A stretch of DNA of 64,000 bases from Bin87 sp965207585 (GTDB lineage: Bacteria > Chloroflexota > Dehalococcoidia > Lucifugimonadales > UBA3495), in assembly GCA_965207585.1 (NCBI GenBank), contig CBDBMT010000003.1, positions 3,658,001 to 3,722,000 on the forward strand, read 5' to 3'. Below, piece by piece: positions 16,388-23,487 of the stretch. The notes beneath the pieces are model-generated. The model ran no database searches. It had not been told where the DNA came from and saw only the letters and a program-made list of their open reading frames with translations. The translations under genes and the position numbers were made by a program. Positions within the stretch are counted from its first letter, which is position 1; every line of letters starts with the position of its first letter.

Positions 16388-16422
16388 CCCTCACCCCAAC
16401 CCTCTCCCATCAAGGGAGAGGG
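16388..16422. repeat. Palindromic repeat (CCCTCACCCC...CCCTCTCCC family)
   Basis: CCCTCTCCC and GGGAGAGGG flank ATCAA (16400-16422), preceded by CCCTCACCCCAA. This element type is widespread in bacteria. Its right arm overlaps the 3' end of the alpha/beta hydrolase gene and provides its last codons (PPLP) and TGA stop. Confidence 0.75.
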
Positions 16423-17144
16423 GGCTTGGTGTCGGGAAGTTGGGCGAGAAATGCATCGATAGCAGCATTGAATTCGTCCGGCTTTTCCACCATGGGGAAA
16501 TGGCCGGCGTCTTTCATCTTGATCAGCTTCGATCCGGGGACGGCGCGATGGATTTCTTCTTCGTAGTCGCCGGTGGCCAGGGGGTCGTCGACGCCCTGGA
16601 TCAACAACAGCGGAGTTTTCAGGGTGTGGATACGGTCACGCACGTCGAACCGGTCAATGACCACCAGGTCCCCATGCTGAGCGATGGGACCAACCTCCCG
16701 GTGCCGCTGTAGCAGGCGGGCGCGCAGGTCAGGCTCGATGAAGTGCATGATGCCGTCCATCATGCCGAGCCATTTCTCGTATGTCTCCGGGTCTTTGCCG
16801 GCGTCCAGGCGGAACTGCAAATCCTGAGGGCGCCGCCGCTTGGGGCGCATGGCGATGGTCATGAGCGCCAGAGCCTTAACCTCGTCAGGGTAATCCAGAG
16901 CGTATTGCAGGGCGACACATGCGCCGAGGGTGAAGCCGCTCAGCACCAGGTCATGATCGTGTCCACGGGCGTGCAGCCATCCGCGCAGCCACTCGGTGTA
17001 ACGCTCTACGCTGCTGCACGGCGCGCCGTCCAAGTGCCCGGGCAGATTCGGGGCGAGGCTGTTGGGGTAGTGGTAGAGCTGGTTGATGTAGGAATCGGCA
17101 CAGCCGCCGGCGCCGGGGCCGTGGATGAACACAATCTGGGTCAT
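16410..17144 (-). CDS. Alpha/beta hydrolase with Thr in the nucleophile position
   Basis: A 244-residue alpha/beta-hydrolase fold protein. The oxyanion strand is IVFIHGPGAGG. The nucleophile elbow reads SGFTLGACVALQ, so Thr (codon ACC) takes the place of the usual Ser in GxSxG. The acid is likely Asp in IQGVDDPLA and the base His in MKDAGHFPMVEKP. ATG 17144 is chosen over an in-frame upstream ATG because the core strand starts there and the extra residues lack homology. The C-terminus (DTKPPLP) comes from an intruding repeat. The gene lies upstream of the TPP enzyme. Whether Thr supports catalysis, or the protein is a non-catalytic binder, is open. Confidence 0.82.
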   Translation of the reverse strand: MTQIVFIHGPGAGGCADSYINQLYHYPNSLAPNLPGHLDGAPCSSVERYTEWLRGWLHARGHDHDLVLSGFTLGACVALQYALDYPDEVKALALMTIAMRPKRRRPQDLQFRLDAGKDPETYEKWLGMMDGIMHFIEPDLRARLLQRHREVGPIAQHGDLVVIDRFDVRDRIHTLKTPLLLIQGVDDPLATGDYEEEIHRAVPGSKLIKMKDAGHFPMVEKPDEFNAAIDAFLAQLPDTKPPLP

Positions 17145-17229
17145 GTAAACCTGCGACAGACGGCCCTGGGGACCGGGTGCCGGCATTCTAGGGTGCCGCG
17201 GCTATGGGGTCAAGGCAACGTGTGATGGG

Positions 17230-17655
17230 TCAGCTACCGGACCAGCCGGTGACGCGCTCGGGAGTGATCTTGATTATCGGGTTGCCGTCCAACTCCATGG
17301 CGCGATACTGGGGGTATTTCTCACGCAGCATTGCGATGGCCGCCGGCGGTTCCGGACCATCTTCAACCAGCTCGGCGTGGCCCTGGAGCAGCAGATACCA
17401 GAGCCGGGTCCAATCCTCATCGTAGTGGTCGATTACCAACGAGACCTGGGGGTTGGCGAGAATGTTGCGCACACGCCGCAGGCCGGTGAGGCTGCCGCGC
17501 TTGGGCTTGGCGTCGAGGACGGAGTAGATGCGTTGACCGTCGTAGGCGAAGCAGACCGGGATCACGTGGGGCCGGCCGTTGGCGTCGGCGGTGGCCAGGT
17601 GACCCACCGGGGTTTCGGACAGGCGGGCCGACTGCTCCGGCGTGAGGCTAATCAC
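17230..17655 (-). CDS. PPOX-class (F420-type) split-barrel protein
   Basis: A 141-residue protein of the pyridoxamine-phosphate-oxidase-like split-barrel fold, closest by eye to the PPOX-class F420-dependent group (Rv0121-like). Recognisable blocks are VGHLATADANGRPHVIPVCFAYDGQRIYSVLDAKPKR, then LANPQVSLVIDHYDEDWTRLWYLLLQGHAELV, then ALREKYPQY-like LREKYPQYRAMEL. The GTG at 17655 has GGAGG five bases upstream and lies inside the end of nnr (8-base overlap), so translation is likely coupled. It probably binds F420 or a flavin. If F420 is used, some LLM proteins in the window may use it too. Confidence 0.85.
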   Translation of the reverse strand: MISLTPEQSARLSETPVGHLATADANGRPHVIPVCFAYDGQRIYSVLDAKPKRGSLTGLRRVRNILANPQVSLVIDHYDEDWTRLWYLLLQGHAELVEDGPEPPAAIAMLREKYPQYRAMELDGNPIIKITPERVTGWSGS

Positions 17656-19240
17656 GTGCAACCTCCGTCCGGCGCAGGCCGGCCATGATGGCAGGGATGC
17701 GGTCCAGCAGGTCGCTGGCGACAACACCGGCGTTGCCGTATTCAGCGCACACTTGCTCCGCCGCCGTGCCGTGGAGGAACCCGCCCAGCAGCGCGGCGTC
17801 GTAGGGTGCGAGACCCTGGGCCAACAGGCCGCCGATGATCCCGGTGAGCACGTCGCCAGTCCCGCCGGCGGCCAGCGCAGGATTAGCGAAGGGCAGTACG
17901 CAGCGCTTTCCGTCCGGAGAGGCGACCACGCTGTGGGCTCCCTTGAGCAGGACGGTCTGCCGCCAGTCTGCCGCTGACTGGCTGGCGATGCCGATGCGAT
18001 CTGCCTGCACTTGGGCGGCGGGTTGGCCGGTGAGGGTCGCCATCTCGCCGGGGTGGGGAGTCAGCACGGCTGGGGCGCGCAAGCGGTCGGCCCAATTAGG
18101 ACATCGGGAAAGGTTGTTCAGCCCGTCGGCGTCGATGACCATGGGAAGTGAAGGAGCCTCTTCGTCACGCAACAAGAGGTGATTCATCATGACGGTGGTG
18201 CCGCTCGACCAACCCAGGCCGCAGCCCACCGCCATGACGGAATAGTTGCCGATTCGCTCACGTATCACCTCGGCGGCCGACGGGTCGATGCGTCCGTCTG
18301 CGTCCTCAGGAAGCGGCAGGTGGATGGTTTCCGTAAGACGGGAGGCGACGATCCGATACACCGATTCGGGAGCGGCCAGGGTCACCAGGCCGGCGCCGGC
18401 GCGATGGGCTCCCCGGGCGGCCAGGGAAGCCGCGCCGACGAAATTGCGGGAACCGGCAACGATCAGCAGGTGTCCGAAAGTTCCTTTGTGGGACGTGAGC
18501 GGCCTGGCGGGAATCAGGACGCGGGCAGAGTCCGGGGTCATCCATTCGGTGGGCAGGTCAGCGTCGGCTGACTCGGATACCTCATCCGGGAGGCCGATAG
18601 CAAGCACGGATATCCGTCCGGCATAGCCGGCCCCGGGGAAGTTGGCGATGCCGTACTTGGGATGGCAAAGCGCGAGCGTTACGTCGGCGCACAGTGTTCG
18701 AGGGTCAGCATCTCCGATGTCGGGATTGACGCCGGTGGGCAGGTCTACGGCGATGACGGGCAGATCGGGGCGGTGTGAGCGGATGCAATTTACGAGAGCG
18801 GTAACATCGCCCACCTGACCATCCAGAGGACGATAACGGCCGGCGCCAAGGATTGCGTCGACGACCACGTCGGCACGGCGCAGCAAGCCACCCAAATCGG
18901 ACAATCCACCATCGTCGGCCAAGTCTCTTACTGCGACGCCGTATGCCAGAGCGTCGATCATCTTCGGATCACAGGCGGGACGTCCGCGGACGATATAGCA
19001 GCACACATCAGCGCCCCAACGCGCCAGGTGCCGGGCCAGAACGAGACCATCGGCGCCGTTGTTGCCTGGCCCGACCAGGACGACTACCCGGCGGCTAGCC
19101 GCTCCACCCATGCGCTCCCCGACGCTCCGGGCGCAGGCCAACCCGGCATTTTCCATCAGCGTGTCGGTGCTGACGCCGGCGGCCTCGGATGCGGCCTCCA
19201 GCGCCTGCATCTGGGCAACCGTGACGACCTTAACAACCAT
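17648..19240 (-). CDS. nnr: Bifunctional NAD(P)H-hydrate epimerase / dehydratase
   Basis: A 530-residue metabolite-repair enzyme restoring hydrated NAD(P)H. The N-terminal YjeF epimerase domain (about 1-215) shows DTLMENAG, VLVGPGNNGADGLVLARHL and PVIAVDLPTGVNPDIG. The C-terminal ADP/ATP-dependent dehydratase (about 235-520) shows KGTFGHLLIVAGSRNFVGAASLAARGAHRAGAGLVTL, TPHPGEMATLTG, and NPALAAGGTGDVLTGIIGGLLAQG with the catalytic Asp. The ATG at 19240 (MVVKVVTVAQMQALEAAS) is the family start. It lies four bases after acpS, an arrangement seen in many bacteria. It overlaps the PPOX gene by eight bases. Confidence 0.95.
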   Translation of the reverse strand: MVVKVVTVAQMQALEAASEAAGVSTDTLMENAGLACARSVGERMGGAASRRVVVLVGPGNNGADGLVLARHLARWGADVCCYIVRGRPACDPKMIDALAYGVAVRDLADDGGLSDLGGLLRRADVVVDAILGAGRYRPLDGQVGDVTALVNCIRSHRPDLPVIAVDLPTGVNPDIGDADPRTLCADVTLALCHPKYGIANFPGAGYAGRISVLAIGLPDEVSESADADLPTEWMTPDSARVLIPARPLTSHKGTFGHLLIVAGSRNFVGAASLAARGAHRAGAGLVTLAAPESVYRIVASRLTETIHLPLPEDADGRIDPSAAEVIRERIGNYSVMAVGCGLGWSSGTTVMMNHLLLRDEEAPSLPMVIDADGLNNLSRCPNWADRLRAPAVLTPHPGEMATLTGQPAAQVQADRIGIASQSAADWRQTVLLKGAHSVVASPDGKRCVLPFANPALAAGGTGDVLTGIIGGLLAQGLAPYDAALLGGFLHGTAAEQVCAEYGNAGVVASDLLDRIPAIMAGLRRTEVARD

Positions 19241-19244
19241 TGGG

Positions 19245-19679
19245 TCAACCAGCCCGGGGAGCCACGGCATCTCCCCAGAGCGTGGCCTTACTGGCTTCCA
19301 GCGACTCCGGGGTGTCGGGGCGCACGGCCACGGCGACGACCATGGCAAACCCCCTGGAGTGGGAGAGGCTAATGGCGATTTCCGTGACGCCCAACCGTTC
19401 GGCGCGACGGCGGGCCCGTCCGTGGAGTCGCGGGCTGGGCGCCCCACTGGGAGCGCGGACCACCTCAACATCGCGCCAGCCGACGCCGCGAAACCCGGTG
19501 CCGAGGGATTTCATTACCGCCTCTTTGGCCGCGAAACGCGCGGCCAGGTTGGGCGCACGGCCCCGGCAATAGGCGATTTCCCCGGGGGTGAAAACACGAC
19601 GCAGAAACCGATCGCCGTACCGGTTCAGGACACCGGCCACGCGGTCTATCTCAATAAAGTCAACGCCGGTGGAGAGCAT
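19245..19679 (-). CDS. acpS: Holo-[acyl-carrier-protein] synthase
   Basis: A 144-residue phosphopantetheinyl transferase that activates acyl carrier protein. Motif 1 is STGVDFIEIDRV, with the Mg-binding Asp. Motif 2 is AARFAAKEAVMKSLGTGFRGVGWRDVEV, with catalytic Glu and Lys. EIAISLSHSRGFAMVVAVA follows. The C-terminal 20 residues (TPESLEASKATLWGDAVAPRAG) extend beyond the usual end. It is the first gene of the tight acpS-nnr-PPOX block and lies 23 bases after metF. Confidence 0.94.
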   Translation of the reverse strand: MLSTGVDFIEIDRVAGVLNRYGDRFLRRVFTPGEIAYCRGRAPNLAARFAAKEAVMKSLGTGFRGVGWRDVEVVRAPSGAPSPRLHGRARRRAERLGVTEIAISLSHSRGFAMVVAVAVRPDTPESLEASKATLWGDAVAPRAG

Positions 19680-19702
19680 GGACGATCAGCAGCCCGGCCG
19701 GA

Positions 19703-20581
19703 TCAGTCGCCGCCGTGGCCCCCGATGTGCAGGTCGGTGAGGATGTGCGAGACTGAATAGGTGCGATTGAGGACGTAGAAATGAATGCCCGGCACGCCGT
19801 TGGCCCACAGGTCTTCGGCCTGGCGGGTGGCGTGTTCGATTCCGATTTCGCGCACGGCGCGATTGTCTTCAGCGAAGCGCTCCAGGCGGGCGTCCAGCAG
19901 GGGCGGAATGGTCGCGCCGCACAGGGAGGTGAAGCGCCGGATTTGCGGGGTGCTCAGAATCGGCAGGACGCCGGGGATGATGGGAATGGTAATTCCGGCG
20001 GCGGCGGCGCGGTCCTGCAGCTCGTAGAAATAGCTGTTGTCGTAGAAAAGCTGGGTGATCAGGAAGTCCGCGCCGAGATCCTGCTTCAGGCGGGCGTAGG
20101 AAATATCCGAGTCCAGGCTGATGGACTCGGTGTGGCCTTCTGGATAGCAGGCTCCTGCGATGCCAAAGTCAAAATTGGCGCGGATATGCTGTATGAGTTC
20201 GGTGGCGTGGGCGAATTCGTCCTCACCGGGCGGATCATCTTCGGTTCCCGGAGGACGGTCGCCACGGAGGGCGATGACATTTTCAATGCCGGCAGCCTGG
20301 AGTCGCTGCAGCACGCCATGGACTTCCTCGCGGCTCTGGGCCACGCAGGTCAGGTGGGCCATCACTTCCATGTCGCCGCGGCTCTTGAGGCGCATGGTGA
20401 TCTCTTCGGTGAAAGCCCTGGTGCCCCCTCCGGCTCCGTAGGTCACGGAGACGAAGTCAGGAGCGAACCGCTGCAGGCGGCTGGCAACATCGACGACGGT
20501 TGGAACGCCGTCCGCCTCCCGGGGCGGGAAGAATTCGAAGGAGATGGTTCTTCGGTTGCTGAGAATGTCCTTGATTTTCAA
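19703..20581 (-). CDS. metF: 5,10-Methylenetetrahydrofolate reductase
   Basis: A 292-residue FAD TIM-barrel enzyme that reduces methylene-THF to methyl-THF for methionine synthesis. The active-site block ISFEFFPPREADGVPTV carries the conserved Glu. SVTYGAGGGTR, NVIALRGDRPPG, GIAGACYPEGHTES, LGADFLITQLFYDN and IIPGVLPI follow, all typical MetF. The start is TTG at 20581 (MKIKDIL), with AGGA somewhat far upstream; no ATG is available before the active-site strand. It is bracketed by an enoyl-CoA hydratase upstream and acpS downstream on the same strand. It could use NADH or ferredoxin, which cannot be told from sequence. Confidence 0.95.
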   Translation of the reverse strand: MKIKDILSNRRTISFEFFPPREADGVPTVVDVASRLQRFAPDFVSVTYGAGGGTRAFTEEITMRLKSRGDMEVMAHLTCVAQSREEVHGVLQRLQAAGIENVIALRGDRPPGTEDDPPGEDEFAHATELIQHIRANFDFGIAGACYPEGHTESISLDSDISYARLKQDLGADFLITQLFYDNSYFYELQDRAAAAGITIPIIPGVLPILSTPQIRRFTSLCGATIPPLLDARLERFAEDNRAVREIGIEHATRQAEDLWANGVPGIHFYVLNRTYSVSHILTDLHIGGHGGD

Positions 20582-20659
20582 ACCAATAAATCCTGAGCGG
20601 CCCTACTGGACCCAGGCCGCAATAATTCGGTGAGGAGATGAGGCGACGACGGCAAGGTT

Positions 20660-21439
20660 TCAGAATTCGGGCTGGCGCTTCTCTTTGAAAGCCTGTATCC
20701 CCTCACGAGGATGGTTCGACGTGGCGAACACGTGGGTGAAGGTAGCCCCTTCCAACGCGACGCCGTCCTTCAGGGGAAGGTCCTGGCTCCGACGGGCCAA
20801 GTTTTTCATGAGACTCAATCCCACCCGGCTCTTTCCGCGCAGGCCATCCAGCAGGGATTCCAGTTCGTCCTCAAGGCTTTCGGGCGGCGCAGATCGGAGG
20901 GCCAAACCCCACTCGACGGCTTCCTTGCCGGATAACCATCGGCCAGTAGTCAATAACTCCATGGCCCGGGGCATGCCCACGCGGCGGGGGAGGCGCTGGG
21001 TGGAGCCACCGCCAGGGATCAATCCGAAGTTGGCGTGTTGGTCTCCGATGCGCGCATCGTCGGCGACGAGGGCCATATCGCAGGCCATCATCAGTTCCAT
21101 TCCTCCAGCCAAGGCGTAGCCATGCACGACGGCTATGGTCGGTATGGGCATTGCTTCCAGAGCGAAGAAGGCGTCGTTGAGGTCCCTCACGTAATCGGGC
21201 AACAGCGACAAGGCGTCGAAAATCTGGTCGAAATACAGCAGGTCGGCTCCGGCGCAAAAGCCCCGGCCCTCACCGCGCACTACCATCGCCTTGATGGAGG
21301 AATCATCGCCGACGGTAGCGACGGCGTGGGAAAACTCGCCGAGCAAGTCAGGGTTGAGGGCGTTCAGGGCGTCCGGCCGGTTCAGACAGAGGGTAGCGAC
21401 GCGGTCTCCCACCGAAAGCGTAATGTTGCTATACTCCAT
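20660..21439 (-). CDS. Enoyl-CoA hydratase/isomerase family protein
   Basis: A 259-residue crotonase-fold protein. The oxyanion-hole segments are GRGFCAGADLLYF and VVHGYALAGGMELMMACDM. A Glu or Asp usually needed for hydration would lie near FGLIPGGGSTQRLPRRVG, which retains the conserved GGGSTQRLPR block typical of enoyl-CoA hydratases. ATG 21439 has AGGAG six bases upstream. It probably acts in beta-oxidation or catabolism of branched or aromatic acids. A second crotonase is at 58569. It starts the minus-strand run that continues through metF and acpS. Confidence 0.88.
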   Translation of the reverse strand: MEYSNITLSVGDRVATLCLNRPDALNALNPDLLGEFSHAVATVGDDSSIKAMVVRGEGRGFCAGADLLYFDQIFDALSLLPDYVRDLNDAFFALEAMPIPTIAVVHGYALAGGMELMMACDMALVADDARIGDQHANFGLIPGGGSTQRLPRRVGMPRAMELLTTGRWLSGKEAVEWGLALRSAPPESLEDELESLLDGLRGKSRVGLSLMKNLARRSQDLPLKDGVALEGATFTHVFATSNHPREGIQAFKEKRQPEF

Positions 21440-21641
21440 TCGATCTCCTGCCAAATCGCAACGGTTCGCATGGCCGTCGGCGCCCATACTATACCAGACC
21501 CATTATCACGTGATTGATGACCAAGCCGGTCACATGCCGCTGGCGGGCCAGGGCACAACCCAACGCCTCCCGGTCGGAGATAGCAGGTTGGTGCGACAAC
21601 CCGCTGAGCACGGACCGGTTCGCCGGAACACGGAGCGATCC

Positions 21642-22121
21642 ATGCAAGACAATTTTCGCAACTTCAGCTGGATTTTGCCCGGCGCGCTGGCCGGAGCCAT
21701 GGGGCCGACGGAACGCCGGCACTTGATCTACTTCGAGCTCAACGACGTCACCGCGATAGTGCGCATGGAAGAGCAAACGATCTCTGGTGAGCCGTGGGGC
21801 TTCGAGGAACTGTTCGAGCCGGTGCCGGATTTCCAAGCGCCGTCAGTGGAGCAGATTGACCGCATCGTCACCTTCACGGAGCAGCAGATCGAAACCTGGG
21901 AACGGCCCACGGTGGTAACCTGCGCTGCCGGGATTGGCCGGACCGGGACGATACTGGCCTCCTACCTGGTCAATACCGGATGGGAAGCGGACGAGGCAAT
22001 CGACTACATCCGGCAGTTGCGACCCGGCTCGATCCAAACCGCGTCCCAGGAAGAAGCGGTGAGGCAATACGCCGTATTCGTCAAGGAACGCAACGACAAC
22101 ATGCCCCGCCGGTTCCGGTGA
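21642..22121 (+). CDS. Dual-specificity / atypical protein phosphatase
   Basis: A 159-residue cysteine-based phosphatase. The P-loop VTCAAGIGRTGTILASYLV matches CX5R(S/T), with Cys nucleophile and Arg. The general-acid loop is likely VPDFQAPSVEQIDRIVTF. The N-terminus reads NFRNFSWILPGALAGAMGP, typical of DUSP-like bacterial phosphatases. The ATG at 21642 has GGAG eight bases upstream; the longer upstream frame is not coding. It might act on phosphotyrosine or phosphoserine, inositol phosphates or RNA 5'-triphosphates. It is transcribed away from the enoyl-CoA hydratase. Confidence 0.87.
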   Translation: MQDNFRNFSWILPGALAGAMGPTERRHLIYFELNDVTAIVRMEEQTISGEPWGFEELFEPVPDFQAPSVEQIDRIVTFTEQQIETWERPTVVTCAAGIGRTGTILASYLVNTGWEADEAIDYIRQLRPGSIQTASQEEAVRQYAVFVKERNDNMPRRFR

Positions 22122-22155
22122 TCTGCGGAAGCGCCACGCATCAGAGCATGGAAAC

Positions 22156-22182
22156 GGGGTCCGAGTTCAGAGCTCGGACCCC
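22156..22182. terminator. Hairpin between phosphatase and zinc-ribbon gene
   Basis: GGGGTCCGAG (22156-22165) and CTCGGACCCC (22173-22182) form a perfect 10-bp stem with loop TTCAGAG, between convergent genes. T runs on both sides are short, so termination strength is uncertain. Confidence 0.55.
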
Positions 22183-22209
22183 GATAAAGTTGACTGGAGT
22201 GCCGGTGAG

Positions 22210-22449
22210 TCATGCCACCAGCAATTCGTCCGATTCCGGCGTCGGGGGCATGGCAGCCGGCGCGGACTGAACCATCGGCGCCGGGTCGGCCGCGATCTCC
22301 CGGCTGCACTGCAAGCACTGGCGGTAATCGCCGTAGATGTCGCGGACCAGGCGCACGTCGCCGCCGCAGTGGGGGCAGGAGCCCAGATCCACGCGCCGGC
22401 GGCGTACGCCGCGGACAAACCGGGCCCGATTCAGTGTGCTCTCCATCAT
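22210..22449 (-). CDS. Small zinc-ribbon protein A
   Basis: A 79-residue protein with one four-Cys zinc ribbon: CPHCGGDVRLVRDIYGDYRQC and LQC follow a basic stretch FVRGVRRRRVDLGS. The C-terminal 30 residues are Pro/Ala-rich and acidic at the end. AAGGAG lies six bases before the double ATG at 22446-22449. It is paralogous to the next gene upstream (22621-22839), which has the same ribbon spacing and a similar Pro/Ala tail. The fold suggests nucleic-acid or protein contact. No function is known and no family name was recognised. Confidence 0.8.
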   Translation of the reverse strand: MMESTLNRARFVRGVRRRRVDLGSCPHCGGDVRLVRDIYGDYRQCLQCSREIAADPAPMVQSAPAAMPPTPESDELLVA

Positions 22450-22551
22450 CTCATCTCCTTGAACGACGGCGTGTGGGGGCCGCCGGTCGTGACTGTGCGT
22501 ACTGGTTGACGATAATTTGATGCCGGTTGTCGCTACGGTCGAGATGCGGTG

Positions 22552-22589
22552 TTAAAAATTTGCGGCCTCGGAGCCAAGTCCGAGGCCGC
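22552..22589 (-). terminator. Intrinsic terminator after zinc-ribbon gene B
   Basis: An 11-bp perfect stem GCGGCCTCGGA (22562-22572) with TCCGAGGCCGC (22579-22589) is followed on the minus strand by AAATTTTTAAC, a proper U run. It separates the two zinc-ribbon genes into independent transcripts. Confidence 0.85.
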
Positions 22590-22620
22590 TGCCTGCGGTT
22601 GCTTGTGCTCGGTATCTCGA

Positions 22621-22839
22621 TCAGGCTGTGACCTTCTCGCGATGCTGGGTCGGGTTCGACGGCATATCCATGGCGGCGACGGTCGTAGCCGGGGTCGGGC
22701 TGGAAGCCACGCGTCGGATTTCGCGGCCGCATTGGGCGCACTGGTGGTACACTCCAAAGGTGTCCCTCATGCGGCAGATGTCGCCCCCGCAGCGGGGACA
22801 CGCCTTGAGTTTCAATGACTTGCGGGTTAGGGTCTGCAT
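22621..22839 (-). CDS. Small zinc-ribbon protein B
   Basis: A 72-residue paralogue of protein A: KACPRCGGDICRMRDTFGVYHQ then CAQCGREIRRV, a CXXC-X17-CXXC ribbon. A Pro/Thr/Met-containing tail (SSPTPATTVAAMDMPSNPTQHREKVTA) ends it. GAGGA precedes the ATG at 22839. The upstream region is shared with the divergent JAMM peptidase gene and has repeated TTACCG/CGGTAA motifs. A strong terminator follows. The function is unknown. Two adjacent copies with separate terminators suggest differential expression of near-identical small proteins. Confidence 0.8.
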   Translation of the reverse strand: MQTLTRKSLKLKACPRCGGDICRMRDTFGVYHQCAQCGREIRRVASSPTPATTVAAMDMPSNPTQHREKVTA

Positions 22840-22904
22840 TTCCTCGTCCTGTTCGCGATTGGCGCCGTGGTGCGCGGGGCGGGCTGTCGGTTTGCGATTT
22901 CAGT

Positions 22905-22987
22905 TTACCGCTACTGTATTACCGGAGTATTACGGTAACCAGTCCATAAACGGCCGAATTAGAATATCAGGTTACGGTTTTCGTAAC
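22905..22987. promoter_or_regulatory. Divergent promoter region with repeated TTACSG motifs
   Basis: TTACCG occurs at 22905-22910 and 22919-22924, and CGGTAA at 22933-22938 (an inverted pair with the second). GTTACG (22971-22976) and CGTAAC (22982-22987) form another palindrome. All lie in the A/T-rich gap between divergent zinc-ribbon and JAMM genes, consistent with an operator array for one regulator. Confidence 0.45.
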
Positions 22988-22998
22988 AAGGGGGTTTA

Positions 22999-23487
22999 AT
23001 GGCCAATTTTGGCGAACCGCTGGAAATTCCGGCGGAAATCATGCAGGCCGTGTTTCGCCAGGCGCGGCAATCCTTTCCCGCGGAGTGCTGCGGATGGCTC
23101 AGCGGCCCAGCTGACGGAACCTTGGTGAACGGAATACGCCCCGTGGTTAACGACCAGGCATCCGGCAATCACCCCACGGTGGCAGAGCGCACGGCCGAGT
23201 CGGCCTACGTGTTCAGCACCGCGGACTTGCTGGAACTGAACAACAGCCTGGATACGGAGACCCCGGCGCGGATCATCTACCACTCTCATCCCAATGGCCG
23301 GGCTTACTTGTCAGAAACGGACCGGACTGTGGCTACCAGTCCCTGGGGAGACGGTCCGGCTTATCCCGTGCAGCAATTGGTGGTGGGAATCGACGGCGAG
23401 CGCGTGGTGGCAGCGGCGCTTTTCGACTGGGATGACAACGCCGGCGGGTTCGTCGAAATCGCCCGGTTCGAGGGGGCGGAAATCTAG
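22999..23487 (+). CDS. M67-family JAMM metallopeptidase
   Basis: A 162-residue stand-alone JAB/MPN+ protein. The catalytic Glu lies in FPAECCGWLSG, and the zinc motif is HSHPNGRAYLSETD (HxHP followed by Ser and Asp). This is the layout of CysO-cysteine peptidase (Mec) and related enzymes that cleave after ubiquitin-like sulfur carriers in cysteine or cofactor synthesis. No ubiquitin-like partner gene is adjacent, so the substrate is open. The ATG at 22999 has AAGGGGG five bases upstream. It ends in a CTAG shared with the convergent exchanger gene. Confidence 0.88.
   Translation: MANFGEPLEIPAEIMQAVFRQARQSFPAECCGWLSGPADGTLVNGIRPVVNDQASGNHPTVAERTAESAYVFSTADLLELNNSLDTETPARIIYHSHPNGRAYLSETDRTVATSPWGDGPAYPVQQLVVGIDGERVVAAALFDWDDNAGGFVEIARFEGAEI

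Noticed and set aside
14400..16712. 770-codon plus-strand open frame
   Set aside because: It is antisense to the TPP enzyme and hydrolase, whose motifs are clear; long open antisense frames are normal at this GC content.
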